Below, piece after piece: positions 51,777-63,328 of a DNA stretch of 64,000 bases. This DNA is from Liolophura sinensis. Its lineage: Eukaryota; Mollusca; Polyplacophora; Chitonida; Chitonidae. Numbering within the stretch: the first letter of the stretch is position 1; each line of letters opens with the position of its first letter. The position numbers and the translations under genes were made by a program. The DNA is taken from assembly GCF_032854445.1 (NCBI RefSeq), contig NC_088306.1:23221764-23285763 (forward strand), in the 5' to 3' direction. The notes under the pieces were generated by a model. That model did not search any database. It was not told the origin of the DNA and was given only the letters and a program-made list of their open reading frames with translations.

Positions 51777-54700
51777 CTGAAAATAGAAATACCGTTTCAC
51801 TTATAGTATTCATTAAAAAATGCACTTCAGTTTTGCCCATTACATTTTCATTTTGATTTTCTGATACCAAAATAATTTTCTTATGAAAATTAAAAGTATT
51901 ATGATTTTTATGAAAATTTTCTACAGACAGTGTATTAGTAAGGAATATACTCTCACATATTGGTAATCCATGTAGTCTGTTTTAGCGGATTTTTAACCCA
52001 CTCTTCACTATGCATTTACATGTCATAATTTGTAATGCAAATGCTGTTATGTAATGTATTGAAATGCACATTCTGTCTACTTTGCATACTGTTATAGAGT
52101 AGTGGAAAGTTTGATTGTAACGAAAATTGCCAATTTGATAATAAAAGGCAAGATGACAATACAGTCCTGCATGGCTTAAAAAGAAGGGTATTCATGTACA
52201 GATATTATCTTCTGCAAATTTTTCAAAAGCAGAAAAGTTGTAAAAAAGAATACCGCTTGCCTGTTGGCATGCTGCTACTTATGCCAGTCACAGCATTGTA
52301 ACCATGGACATGTGACCTGTTAGCTACCTCTGCTTTGCCTGTGCCCATAAGGCAATTGTTGCCACAGCTACCTCTGCTTTGCCCGTGGCCATAAGGCAAT
52401 TGTTGCCACATCTGCTTTGCCTATGGGCATATCAGATATTGCCACCTTTGAGTTACCCATGGGCATGTTGCCACATCTGTTTTGTTTGTGGACATGCAGC
52501 ACTTTGCCATGTTTGATTTGCCCATGGGCATGTTGCCACATCTGTTTTGTCAGTGGACATGCAGCACTTTGCCACATCTGTTTTGTTCTATGGCATGCAG
52601 CACATTGCCACCTTTGATTTGCCCATGGGCATGTTGCCATATCTGTTTTGTCTGGGGGCATGCAGCACTTTGCCACATCTGTTTTGTCCATGGGCATGCA
52701 GCACTTTGCCACCTTTGATTTGCTCATGGACATGTTGCCACATCTGTTTTGTCCATGGGTATGCAGCACTTTGCCCCCTTTGATTTGCCCATTGGCATGT
52801 TGCAACATCTGTTTTGTCCAGGGGCATGCAGCACTTTTTCACATCTGTTTTTTCTGTGGACATGCAGCACATTGCCACCTTTGATTTGCCCATTGGCATG
52901 TTGCAACATCTGTTTTGTCCAGGGGCATGCAGCACTTTGCCACATCTGTTTTGTCTATGGACATGCAGCACATTGCCACCTTTGATTTGCCCATGGGCAT
53001 GTTGCCACATCTGTTTTGTCTATGGACATGCAGCACATTGCCACCTTTGATTTGCCCATTGGCATGTTGCCATATCTGTTTTGTCCATGGGCATGCAGCA
53101 CTTTGCCACCTTTAATTTGCCCATTGGCATGTTGCCACACCTGTTTTGTCTATGGACATGCAGTATTTTGCCACATCTGTTTTGTCCAGGGACATGCAGC
53201 ACTTTGCCACATCTGTTTTGTCTATGGACATGCAGCACATTGCCACCTTTGATTTGCTCATGGGCATGTTGCCACATCATTTTTGTCCATGGACATGCAG
53301 CACACTGCCACCTTTGATTTGCCTATTGGCATGTTGCCACATCTGTTTTGTCCATGGACATGCAGCACTTTGCCACATAATGACATTCAAAATAATGAAT
53401 TTTTGTGTCAAGCATAAGTAGCTGAAGACATGTCGTGCATCTTGCAGATCTACAGGTGGTGGTGACATTTCAGACAATTTCTGAACTTCCTATTTTCACG
53501 TGTGTTATATAAAGGACAGTGCCCTGAATATACAGGATGCTCATTGGATTCCCATACCAATAATTCGTATTTAATACTTAGTGTTTGTGAGAACACTTTA
53601 TTGTTGTTATAATACATGTATATGTAAATTCTTATATTTACATACTTTCAGGTAGGCCACATTGTTATCATATACAGGTGCAGATAGTATACAAGAAGAA
53701 ATAAAAAACTAAAAACAATTACAGTGTAATATGAAAAGTAAATTCTGAAGGTAAAAGGGTCACCTGGTCAGAACATTGACATTTTCTTACTAAGGTTCGC
53801 TTTTCTCTCATTTATATATTTTGTTTCTAGAAACAACTTGCTTGTGTGCCACAAGTAGATAATGTATTTCACCCTAAATTGGGGCATTTTTCAGGTGACG
53901 CATTTTGCTTGCATCCCATTGATTCACTATTTATCTGGGTGAAGTTTGATTTCTAACCAGAAAATCTTAGGTATCATTTCAAAATCTTCATGTAGATGTG
54001 AACGTTGAATTGTACATACTGAGCTTTAGGTTTAGTACATGTCAAAAGGTCAATGGCTAGCCGGTCACTGTGAGTTCAAGTCCAGCTCATGCTGGCTTCC
54101 TCTCCGGCGGTAAATGGGAAGGTCTACCAGCAACCTGTGGATGGTTGTGGGTTTCCCCCGGGCTCTGCCCAGTTTCCTTCCACCATAATGCTTGCCGCCG
54201 TCGTGTAAGTGAAATGTCCCTGAGTAAGGCGTAAAACACCAATCAAATAAATAAATAAATGAATGGCTAGCATGTGTGGTAAACCCTTAAAAGCTGAAGT
54301 GCATTTTGAGAATTTAGTTCATTAAAAGATGACTCTGACCAAGTGATCATTTTGTAGATAGACAATTAAATTCAGTAAATGATGCACTGTGCTTATCGAC
54401 AACATCTGTGCTCAACTTGGTGTATATGGAGTTAAAATTAAGTAGGAGAAAGACGACAGCAAACAAAGGAAAAGAACAAACTGAGGAAGGTCACAGCTAG
54501 TGTACACCAAAGCTGCAGATGAATGAATATACAGGCATTGCGGAATTTAAACCAGTGTGATCTGATAGACAGATGTGACAGGATTAAAGTTTATAGTGTG
54601 GATTAGGTGATTGAATTGATAGAACTTCAACAACAGTAGGACAAAGGTGGTGCAGAATTTAAGCTGGTGTACAAGGAAAGCGGAAAGAAAGAAAATGGCA

Positions 54701-55899
54701 TAATATAGCCACGGGTAGTGAAGTGAAAAATACAAATTAATATTAATATAGTGCATGCAGATTAATTTGTGTTAAATATGAAATATTATGAGAAGACATG
54801 GTGTGAAATAAAATACAGTCAAAGTATAGGTTTATTTATTTATTTGATTGGTGTTTTACACCGAATACACTCAAGAATATTTCACTTGTACGACAGCTGC
54901 CAGCATTATGGTGGGAGGAAACCGAGCAGATCCTGGAGGAAACCCTCGACCATTTGCAGGTTGCTGGAAGACCTTCTCGTGTACGGCTGGAGAGGAAGCC
55001 AGCATCAAAGTAAATGCACTATAGCTGCGTTGAAGAGCGATGCATGGAGTCTACATAGGTATGACTGAAGATGCCTATACTATTAAAATGTGACTGTAGT
55101 ATTTGTAGTATACAGGTACATAGATCAGGTACATGTACTGCTGTTATAAGCAGGTGGGATAACAAAAAATAGGCACATAGTGAAGTGCAAAAATATAAAG
55201 ATAAATACAATTGTAGTGGTGCATGCAGATTAAGTTGTTAGAGACATAAAGTATACATGTAGTCAGAACATGTGTGAAAGAAATAAAGAAAAATTAAGTA
55301 CAATTTACATGTAGCTGCATATAAGTATATATAGTATATAGTAGCTCCACATATGTATGACCAAAGGTAAAAGATGAATTTGAAAGTGGTACGGCCAGCA
55401 GTTGAGTATCCCAGCACAAAATGTGAGGGTCCATGGGCCGCCTAGGCCCTGGAAGCTTTGGGATGCTAGATGGCTGGAGATACCACCAGGTTTTATTCTT
55501 CACATACATCCATTGTAGTTTTATGTCCTTAACAGTCTACAGTCCAGGTGTTTGCACACACCTTCATTTTGTTGGTTGCCATTAAATTGGTTCGACTTTA
55601 CTTTTTATTTATTTATTTTTATTTTGATGTGGTATGGCCATGGCCGTACCAGCCATACTGCTTCCCACACCACTGTGAGACAAAACACTTTAAAGTTTAA
55701 AACATTCTGTAGACATTGATGTGAGTCATTGGAGAGCATAAATTGTTAGTTACATACAGATAGTAGAAATATAGCTCTCTTCTACTTGTATAAGGGTACC
55801 TAAATGATGTCATATACAGACCCAGGTATAACATACAGGTATAAACACAGGGTACAAGATACACATGTAAATATTCATCAGGTACATGTATAAATATAC

Positions 55900-55946
<47 letters not shown>

Positions 55947-58900
55947 TGAACTTATTCACATAAAATGAATATGGATCAAAAATTAATGCTACATGTAGGT
56001 TTTAGAGACATTAAAGCATTAATGCTATGTTGCATAAAACCAATGAATAACGTGAAACATATATAGCACAGGTGGGAAACAGTGATACAAAGTCTGGTAA
56101 AACATTCTGAATAGCAATATGATGAGGTTTGAAAATGCGGAAGTTAGGAACGTGTTATGGTGAGTAGGTCTGTAAGTTAAGCATGCATGTATTGTCACCT
56201 GGAAATGCTTGTGCACATGCAAGGAGGATGTTGATCAAAAGCATATAGCAATGACTAATACAGGTGTGTTCATGTGGAAATGTCAATAAAACTGCAAAAT
56301 ATAGTGGTCAGTAGGAAGCATATATAAACAGAGAGAAGAGAGAGGGGGATTTATAGAGAGGTTTATAATGCAAGGGGGGAAAAATGAAGGATAATGATTT
56401 GCTAGACCATTCGACGGTTAACGGGATTTCATTTGTTAGAAAAGCATGATGTGAGATCTAGTGAGTTCATGGAGAGAGATGTGGATTTGGTTAATAGAGT
56501 GAGATATGAGATGTGAATTTCAATGAGATGACCATTAAAGATGAGATTTTTTTGAGAATAGTATTTTGATTGTGGACAGCTAGATATGGACAGATGGAAT
56601 TAGAGATATGCAGACTTCATGTGTAGCAGGAATTTGACAGATTTGACATGGATTTTATCAGGTATATTAGGTGAGATATGTTATACAGATGAGCCATGGT
56701 CATATAGATATAGTCAAGTGAGATATGGACTTGGTAGTAGGTTGAGATATGAGATTCAGCAGATGTAAGTGAGATATGGACTTGGTAGTAAGCTGATATG
56801 TGATTGATCAGATATATTCAAGTGAGATATGGACTTGGTAGTAGGTTGAGATATGAGATTCAGCAGATGTAAGTGAGATATGGACTTGGTAGTAAGCTGA
56901 TATGTGATTGAGCAGATATATTTAAGTGAGATATGGATTGAGATACGAGATTCAGCAGATATAGGTGAGATATGGTAGAAGTTCCAGTCCCTGTTTTAGA
57001 AGGACTTACCACTGTAGTTTCTGCTCCTTACCTAGTTTGAGGGATTTTGCTGTTTCTGGAAATATTAAAGTTTGCATAGACATAAACAAGGGAGTTAAAT
57101 CTGTATTAGCATTTTATTCCTCCTCCAGCAAAGGACATTAACATAAAAAAAAAAAAATTAAAAAAAAAGGAAATTAAAAAAAATTAAATTAATATAAAAA
57201 GTGTTCTAAAGCCAGCCAATGTGTGTAGTGTGTTAATTTTGACTGAAATAATCGAAAACCAAACCACACACTAGTGAATAAATACCGGTAAGTCAAAGAA
57301 AACTCTTCTAGTTTAGATTTTTGGTTAGTCTATATCCTATCTACATGTATATCAAAAAAGGTGTTGGAATAGAAAATTATTTCTACTGGTAAGTCTGTGT
57401 TATCCTATATCTAAGTTAATGTAACATTGAATATCTTTATTTTTTTATACACAAAAATGGAAAGACATCCAGTTAGTTTCCCCTCACAGAAATAATATCG
57501 TGACGCTTGGTATAGTAAATTACGATGCTAGATATTTCTGTCAATTCCTGTTAAGTTCCGCTGTGGAATTTATTGTTGTTCTGTATGGTAATGCTGTCTG
57601 TTACCCATGGGTACTGTTTCAAAGCTATGGGTTAGTTATCTCCATTTTATTACCTTTATCTTTACTTGTGTATCTCCTTGTTAGGACATGTGTGACATTT
57701 ATTGCCACTTGGTTAGGAATTCTTCTATTTTGTTAAATATTTTAGTACTAAAACTATAACTGCTTCTAAAAAAACTTTCAAAGTGTTTATAAATTTCACA
57801 CACACTGAAAAAAGTATAAGAACAGTAATACAACTTCTGTTTTAATTAAAATATTATGTTATGAGTTATTAACAAACATTTATAAAGTACATATTTAGTT
57901 CAGGTATATGTGTAGGAAAGAAAACTGAATTAATATTGTAATTTCAAAATGTGTTCACTTGGTCTTTTAGCAAATTGGGATTTACTTGTAAAAGCTAAAT
58001 ATTTAGCTTTATCCCCTCTTTAAATAACTCTAATCGGTGTCAAAAGGTTTCTAATCGGTGTCAGAAGGTTTCTAATTGGTGTCCGAAGGTTTTTAACATG
58101 TAGGTACATGTGTACTTGGTGGCATGAATGCATTCCCTGATGACTTTGCCACCTTACCACCAACTTAGAAACCAAGTACATGTGAACTTGCTGGCATAAA
58201 TTGGTTTCATTACCACTTTAGAAACGAGTGGTACAAAATATTCTTGAGTGTAAATCCAGTAAAGCAGGAGTAATATGTATATTAGTTAAGATACTGTTTT
58301 ACACAAGGTATATAAAGGGGACATTAGATGTGGATACAAATATGTTCTCTATTTTACTGTCTTTCACTGATTTTTCAGCTGAAAAGTAAATTGTGCAAGG
58401 AAACTTTAATCTATTTGAGGGTTTATGTATTCACTGTATACTCCGTCAAAGGAACTTCAAATTGATGTCGTGATATCATATGATGATTTTGAGTTAATAT
58501 CTGATTGGTGATTTCATGTGATTCTTCATGCAGATGAAAATCAGTAAACTGTTTTAAACCTCTACTGAATGATTAAAGTGATGCAGATCACCTTCGGAAT
58601 GAAGTTGTAGGAAACACAATTTGCAAAGGCTATAAAATAATGAAAACACTCAACAAAAACAGGCTTAAAAATGCTGGCATGCAACACCGAAGAAAATGAA
58701 GTGCAAAATGAAAACAAATAAAATAAAAAGAAAATAAGAAAATGGCCAAAACATTGGAGGAGTGACAAGTATAAATTATGAATATAATGTCAATTCATTA
58801 AACAGGGATCATAACACCTCAGGTAAGATAAAACATAAACCCTGTGAATGACCTAAAATTTCATCTATGACCAAGTTGCTCATTTTTCCAGATTCTGGGA

Positions 58901-61900
58901 GTTGTACTGATTTTAGGTTCTTTGAGAGATGTTTGGAAGGTAGGATGATGATATCCTACTGGAGAAAATGTAGTTCATATCTCATCACATTGATTTGCCT
59001 TCAAAATTACTCTTTTCTGGTCGAATTTTTGGGTCATTTAGGGTATGCAGGAAGGATATACACAATCACATTTATGACACATATTTATCATTTACTGTCA
59101 ACTCATCATTCCATATTTTTCAAACAAAAGCTTGCAAACTCTATTCAGTACCTAGTGATTTTTTTAAAAAGCCAATGCATTGTAAGTATTTGTATGACAG
59201 GAGAATGAATATAAAAAACAGTTTTTTTGTACTTGATTCACTGAAACACATTTTAACTTTCTCCATGTTTGTCATTTCAAGATGTGAATTTTGTATAAAC
59301 TTGTTATCAAATACAAGAGTTATTATCCACTTACACGTAATATTATCAAAATTATATTGAAATCAAAATGCAAGTTTTCATAGGTGCTTTGTCAGTTTGG
59401 AAAATTGGTCATTAAAAGTCATCTTATATGTAAATGATTTAATAGTGTATTGCTTTTCATTTCATTTTTTGTTTGTTTTTTACCTGCAGAATGCTGATGC
59501 TCAGTATGAAATGATGAGATAAGTTATCAAGGTATGGATTACCATAGGCCACTGACAGCCATGCAACAGTTTTCAAGGTAACTCAGTTTATTACAATATC
59601 TAAGAGAAAAGGTGGAGATATTACCATGATAAGTTAAATACATGACATCTAAAAGCTGAGGTGGGACAGGGTTCATTTTATACCAAGAAATTTTATCTGA
59701 ACATGTTAATGCTATCAAAACCTGAAATAAAAGCTATCAGTAAACTAAGCTGGTTGTTGAGGTTATGCCATTACTGGTATTTTTTATCTATGATTCTTCT
59801 CAAGCAGTTGAGATTAGAGAAAAAAAAACCTCAAAAAAAAAAACACTAACCTTCTCTCTTGGAGAAACTTTTTTCAGGAAATTAAGGGGGAGATAATGCC
59901 ACATGTACTTTTGTAAGGGCTAGCTGTGAGAGTTACCCCCCTTATACGAAATTTTCAAGAACCATACATGTATACACCAATAAAATAATGGTTGCACTTG
60001 AACATTGCCTTAAAAAGAATTATGGTCTCTTTGTTAGAACGTTTCTTTGCTTTGATTTATTAGACAATAAACTGCTTTTGAATGGGAATGTGTCCTTAAA
60101 ACAACTTCACTACTCATATGAAGCAAAGCCAAAAATAGATAAATAACGAAGAAAACTGCTGTCCTTGTTTGAGAATCATGAATTTTGCTTGATATTGTTC
60201 CCATCATGTGGTCATGGATATGATTGTACTAGCACAGGAAAAATCGATATCACAAAACATCGCACCAATATATGATCATCAAACTAATAGGTTTCTTAAA
60301 GTGTTAACTTTGAAAGAAAAATTGTAACAATAAGAATTAATTCACCATTAAATTGGTTAAAAAAAGTAAAAAAAATTTTAAAGAATATTGTTAAAACAAA
60401 TTTCTAACAATAACTGAAAACATTTAATGGAATTTTATGATTGATTTACTTCCACAGTGCTGGTGTAGAAAATAACTGCAGCCAGCATTGGAGTTTTCTT
60501 ATAGTCTCTATGAGTATTACATGAAGTCTTACAGCCCCATACAGTATACTATTGTTAGTATTAAAAATTTTCACAGGGTAGTAACAAATTTTCAGGCGCC
60601 ACATACATGTGGGCCTATTGCTTGTTAAAACACAAAGAGCAAAGTGTAAAGTTTTGTGATTTACTTTTGGTAGTCTAACTGCTGTGATTTGGCGACATAT
60701 ATAGATATAATATACCTTCAGTGACATCATACATAAACAGAATACACCTATGCAAATGGGAGGTAATTATACCTGTTGTTTTTTGTCTCGCATGATCTTG
60801 CGCTTCCACTCAGGAATTCCCTTCCATTTCTCCTCCTCAAGTTTGCGCTCTTCTTCCTCTCTGCGTTTGCGCTCTTCCTCAGCACGCTGCTGTTGTAAGA
60901 TCTCCTCATACTGCGCCTGATGGAATACGAGGGGGGAACAAACATGGCGGTGATGTGCGGTTGGACTAAAAGCAGGGTGACGTGACATGACATGTGACAA
61001 TACAGACACTGATGATATAAGCGAGTGTGTGCTGTGATTGATCAAGGGGTGTGATGAAACTCAGCTGTGAATTGTGATATTGCTGTTCAGTGGGTTGATC
61101 AACCATCAGACTTTATGACTAAGGTGTGCTGTTCCTTGTGAAAGTGTGCTCTGGTTGATCAAGTTATTGTTTAAACAGCTGTGCATCAGTAGGCTTTTCA
61201 ACCACCAGAATTCCGGACATATCAAACTCAGTTGCATTGTGCAGGTTTGTTGTGCTTTTCCTTGTGAAAGTGTGCTCTGTGATTCATCTCGTATTGATCC
61301 AACTAATTTGTGCTGTGGTGCACCAAAGGTACAGTGCAGTGGTAACCATGGTGGTAAATTATGTTGTGATTGATCAAAGTCATTGTACTGGTTGTGATCA
61401 ACTGTATTTAGAGTCCATTTGTAACTATTGTGGTAAATAAAACTGTTTGATCAGACTGATCAAAATATATGTACTGTTTGTGACTAAAGGTTTAGTACAA
61501 TAGTAAACAATCAGTGTGCAGTGGTGATCAAATTGATCACGCTGTGGTCATGGCGGTTTGTAACATTTTATTGTGGTGCTTTGCGTTGTCATGCTTTATG
61601 CTTTGGGTGATCACAGTGTAGAAGATGTTCTTGTGTAGTTTTGATCACAATTTTGATTATATATCTGGTACAATTTGTTGTCTTGCACAAACTTTGTTGG
61701 GTGAACTGAATGTATGGACCTGTGTTTACGTTTTTGTTGACATTTTCTCTGAACATGATTAACTCCAGTCTGTTTTGAAATTTCCAGACTAACTTCTGTG
61801 AAAATGTTGTCTTTCATAAAAATGCAAACATTGAAACAAAAAGTCAGCTGTTTAGGGATCTTCAAGGCATCACTCTGATTCTTCAACATTTTCGTTTATT

Positions 61901-63328
61901 GACCTCGGCATTGACTCGGAAAGTTGTAGGAATAATGTTTCATTTCATCCTTAATTTAATGCAGTACAAATTGCCATAATGTAAATTTAATGCAGTACAA
62001 ATCGCCATAATGTAAATTTAATGCAGTACAAATCGCCATAATGTAAATTTAATGCAGTACAAATCTCCATGATGTAAATTCTTTCAGAATGGTTAAAATT
62101 TAAGATATACACTATTTAAAGTAAGCATTGGAAAAGTTGAAGAATCTACATATTTCTGGGATGTGTTGCGTCATAAAGGCCACGGGATCATGATTCACAT
62201 GTCAAAGCAATGAAAGTTTCGATTGATCGCACTTATTGATCGCTCTGCTGGATCATAGCTATAATGATTGAGCCAATCAAAAAGCAGAACAAAGCCTAGC
62301 TCACACACCACAAGGCATGATGGAACAAGATGGGTGTCGCCAGCAGCCAATAAAAACTTACTTGATACTTCTTCAAAATCTCAGCGTTTTTCTTTTCCAT
62401 CACCTGTCGTTTCCATGCTGGAGTATTGTCAGGGATTTTGACATAGCCAGGAATTTTTGTCACGTCTGTAACAGGTATAATGTTTTCAATGCGTCAGCGT
62501 TCAGTGTAATTAGTTTTGCAGGCATTGTCTTTGTACATGTTTATATCAGCATATAAATCATAATGTAGCTATAGGCAAGGTAAAACTGACATGCTTGTTA
62601 AAAACACAGCAGTACATAATAAATTTCTTAGATCAACTGTTAACAACTTATATACTGAGAACGATAACTCTGACTATTATTAAAACAGTTTTACAGTAGT
62701 GGGCTGTCATGCTTGGAACAGTTTAGAATGTCCAAGTCACGTTATTTTAATAATTATTTCAACCAGTAAATTTACATAAACTGATATATGTAGTGATATA
62801 TTATTGACTACATGTATTTTCATGTTTTTAAAAAATGGAATTGTATATAGTGTTAGTACTTGATTAATGTTCATGTATTGTCATAGACGGTCTCTGGCAA
62901 GAGCAAAGATTTCTTTCATTCATTCATTTTCATTCATTCACTCATCCAAGTAGATTTCATGGCCAGATATTCACCTAGAAGTCTCATCATTGATCATTAC
63001 CCAATGTTGCTCATAGTTATCGTATTGCTCAGTGGCGGTACGTATTTATTATATTTCACAGTTTACATATTTACCAAAATGCTTTTACCATATTGCTGAA
63101 TATACAGATTTAAAATATTGCTCAATATACAGATTTGACATATTGCTGAATATACAGATTTGACATATTGCTGAATATACAGATTTGACATATTGCTGAA
63201 TATACAGATTTAACATACTGCTGTGGATAATAAAGGTCCTATTGGCTGATACTGCCTGTACACTTGACATAATTCCTAATGGCTCGACTAGAACTTACCT
63301 ATTCCTTCCATTTTGGAGTCAGATTTAT
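51423..63328 (-). CDS. Coiled-coil protein with two WKR (espin/taperin-like) motifs, 3' part of gene
   Basis: Last four exons recognised, in transcript order: 63299-63328, 62362-62465, 60773-60916, 51423-51776. All borders are GT-AG on the - strand, with phases 1, 0 and 0 at the three junctions. The joined C-terminus reads KSDSKMEGIDVTKIPGYV, then a module NTPAWKRQVMEKKN, a charged coiled coil (EEILQQQRAEEERKRREEEE), a second module GIPEWKRKIMRDKK, and a 117-residue tail of KQAP/PPQ repeats ending KRSIKVLKRSKA. The pattern P-x-W-[KR]-R followed by lysines after a Glu/Arg-rich helix occurs in espin, taperin and phostensin-like actin-binding proteins, so a cytoskeletal role is likely, but this is motif-level evidence only. 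The N-terminal part lies beyond 63328, probably outside the window. The last intron is 9.0 kb. Confidence 0.72.
52405..53371 (+). repeat. Block-structured minisatellite of 36-bp and 29-bp units
   Basis: Two unit types alternate: A (36 bp: gccacatctgttttgtc, atggacatgcagcacttt) and B (29 bp: gccacctttgatttgccc, atgggcatgtt). Read in order: AB AB AAB AAB AB AAB AAB AB AB AAAB AB A, i.e. 18 A and 11 B. 18x36 + 11x29 = 967, exactly the array length, so there are no indels within units. Lies in the last intron of the - strand gene. A degenerate fringe extends left to about 52300. Confidence 0.92.
54056..54260 (+). repeat. SINE family A
   Basis: Shows gtcactgtgagttcaagtcc, agctcatgctggcttcctct, gtgggtttcccccgggctct, taaggcgtaaaacaccaatc and a (taaa)n tail. 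Confidence 0.85.
54830..55006 (-). repeat. SINE family A
   Basis: Shows ttatttatttgattggtgtt, cactcaagaatatttcactt, agcattatggtgggaggaaa, gcaggttgctggaagacctt. Head lost. Confidence 0.85.
55900..55943. repeat. (TA)n microsatellite
   Basis: About 22 TA units, preceded by several tacatgta words. Confidence 0.85.
56714..56980 (+). repeat. Tandem repeat with two alternating subunits, about 104 bp
   Basis: Subunit 1: gtgagatatggacttggtag, taggttgagatatgagattc, agcagatgta. Subunit 2: the same start, then taagctgatatgtgattga and gcagatatatt. They alternate for about 2.5 periods. Confidence 0.75.
57122..58030. other. No feature recognised within the large intron
   Basis: Starts with poly-A rich tracts at 57147-57200. 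The open stretch at 57500-57736 is hydrophobic but has no splice or motif support. Confidence 0.3.
58029..58092 (+). repeat. Short tandem, about 21 bp x 3
   Basis: Three units of taatcggtgtcaaaaggttt with minor changes. Confidence 0.8.
60773..60916 (-). CDS. WKR-motif protein, coiled-coil exon with second WKR module
   Basis: 48 codons in phase 0 at both ends: AQYEEILQQQRAEEERKRRE, then EEERKLEEEKWKGIPEWKRK, then IMRDKKQQ. Acceptor tattccatcag and donor GTATAA. The long run of Glu/Arg/Lys predicts a single helix or coiled coil leading into the WKR motif. Confidence 0.8.
61035..61650. other. Cluster of TGATCA palindromes in an intron
   Basis: By eye eleven TGATCA hexamers occur in about 620 bp (near 61037, 61095, 61156, 61370, 61396, 61448, 61457, 61522, 61531, 61608 and 61640), embedded in gtttgtgattgatcaa-like words. 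Random sequence would give well under one. It may be an old, heavily mutated tandem repeat. It lies between the two WKR-encoding exons. Confidence 0.6.
61950..62078 (+). repeat. Tandem repeat, 31 bp x 4
   Basis: Unit words: taatgcagtacaaatcgcca and taatgtaaatt. Nearly identical units. Confidence 0.85.
62362..62465 (-). CDS. WKR-motif protein, exon with first WKR module
   Basis: Completes a Asp codon split from the upstream exon, then VTKIPGYVKIPDNTPAWKRQ, VMEKKNAEILKKYQ. Acceptor tacctgttacag, donor GTAAGT. The module TPAWKRQVMEKK parallels IPEWKRKIMRDKK of the next exon. Confidence 0.8.
63088..63222 (+). repeat. Tandem repeat, 25 bp x about 5
   Basis: Units of acatattgctgaatatacag and atttg, with small differences. 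In an intron of the - strand gene. Confidence 0.85.
63299..63328 (-). CDS. WKR-motif protein, 30-nt micro-exon
   Basis: Acceptor cttctcttccacag and donor GTAAGT enclose exactly 30 nt, phase 1 at both ends, adding KSDSKMEGI between split Asp or Gly and Asp codons. Supported by strong splice signals and phase fit to the exon at 62362-62465. It is too short to judge by content. Confidence 0.55.
   Translation of the reverse strand: MNLTPKWKE

Noticed and set aside
51615-51806. + strand Gly/Leu/Arg-rich frame
   Set aside because: Antisense shadow of the KQAP-rich last exon of the - strand gene.
52405-53477. Many overlapping 60-140-codon open frames on both strands, rich in Cys and His
   Set aside because: They are by-products of the 36/29-bp minisatellite; open in several frames at once, with no splice or start context.
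58867-59360. Two overlapping + frames of 113 and 121 codons
   Set aside because: Overlap each other in different frames, AT-rich, inside an intron of the - strand gene, no motif.
59485-59521. Possible + strand terminal exon after tttttacctgcag, reading NADAQYEMMR-stop
   Set aside because: Only ten codons and no + strand gene upstream to join. The likeness to AQYEEI of the - strand gene is on the wrong strand.
61146-61440. Cys-rich + strand frame
   Set aside because: Lies in the TGATCA-rich intronic repeat region; no signal peptide or regular cysteine spacing.
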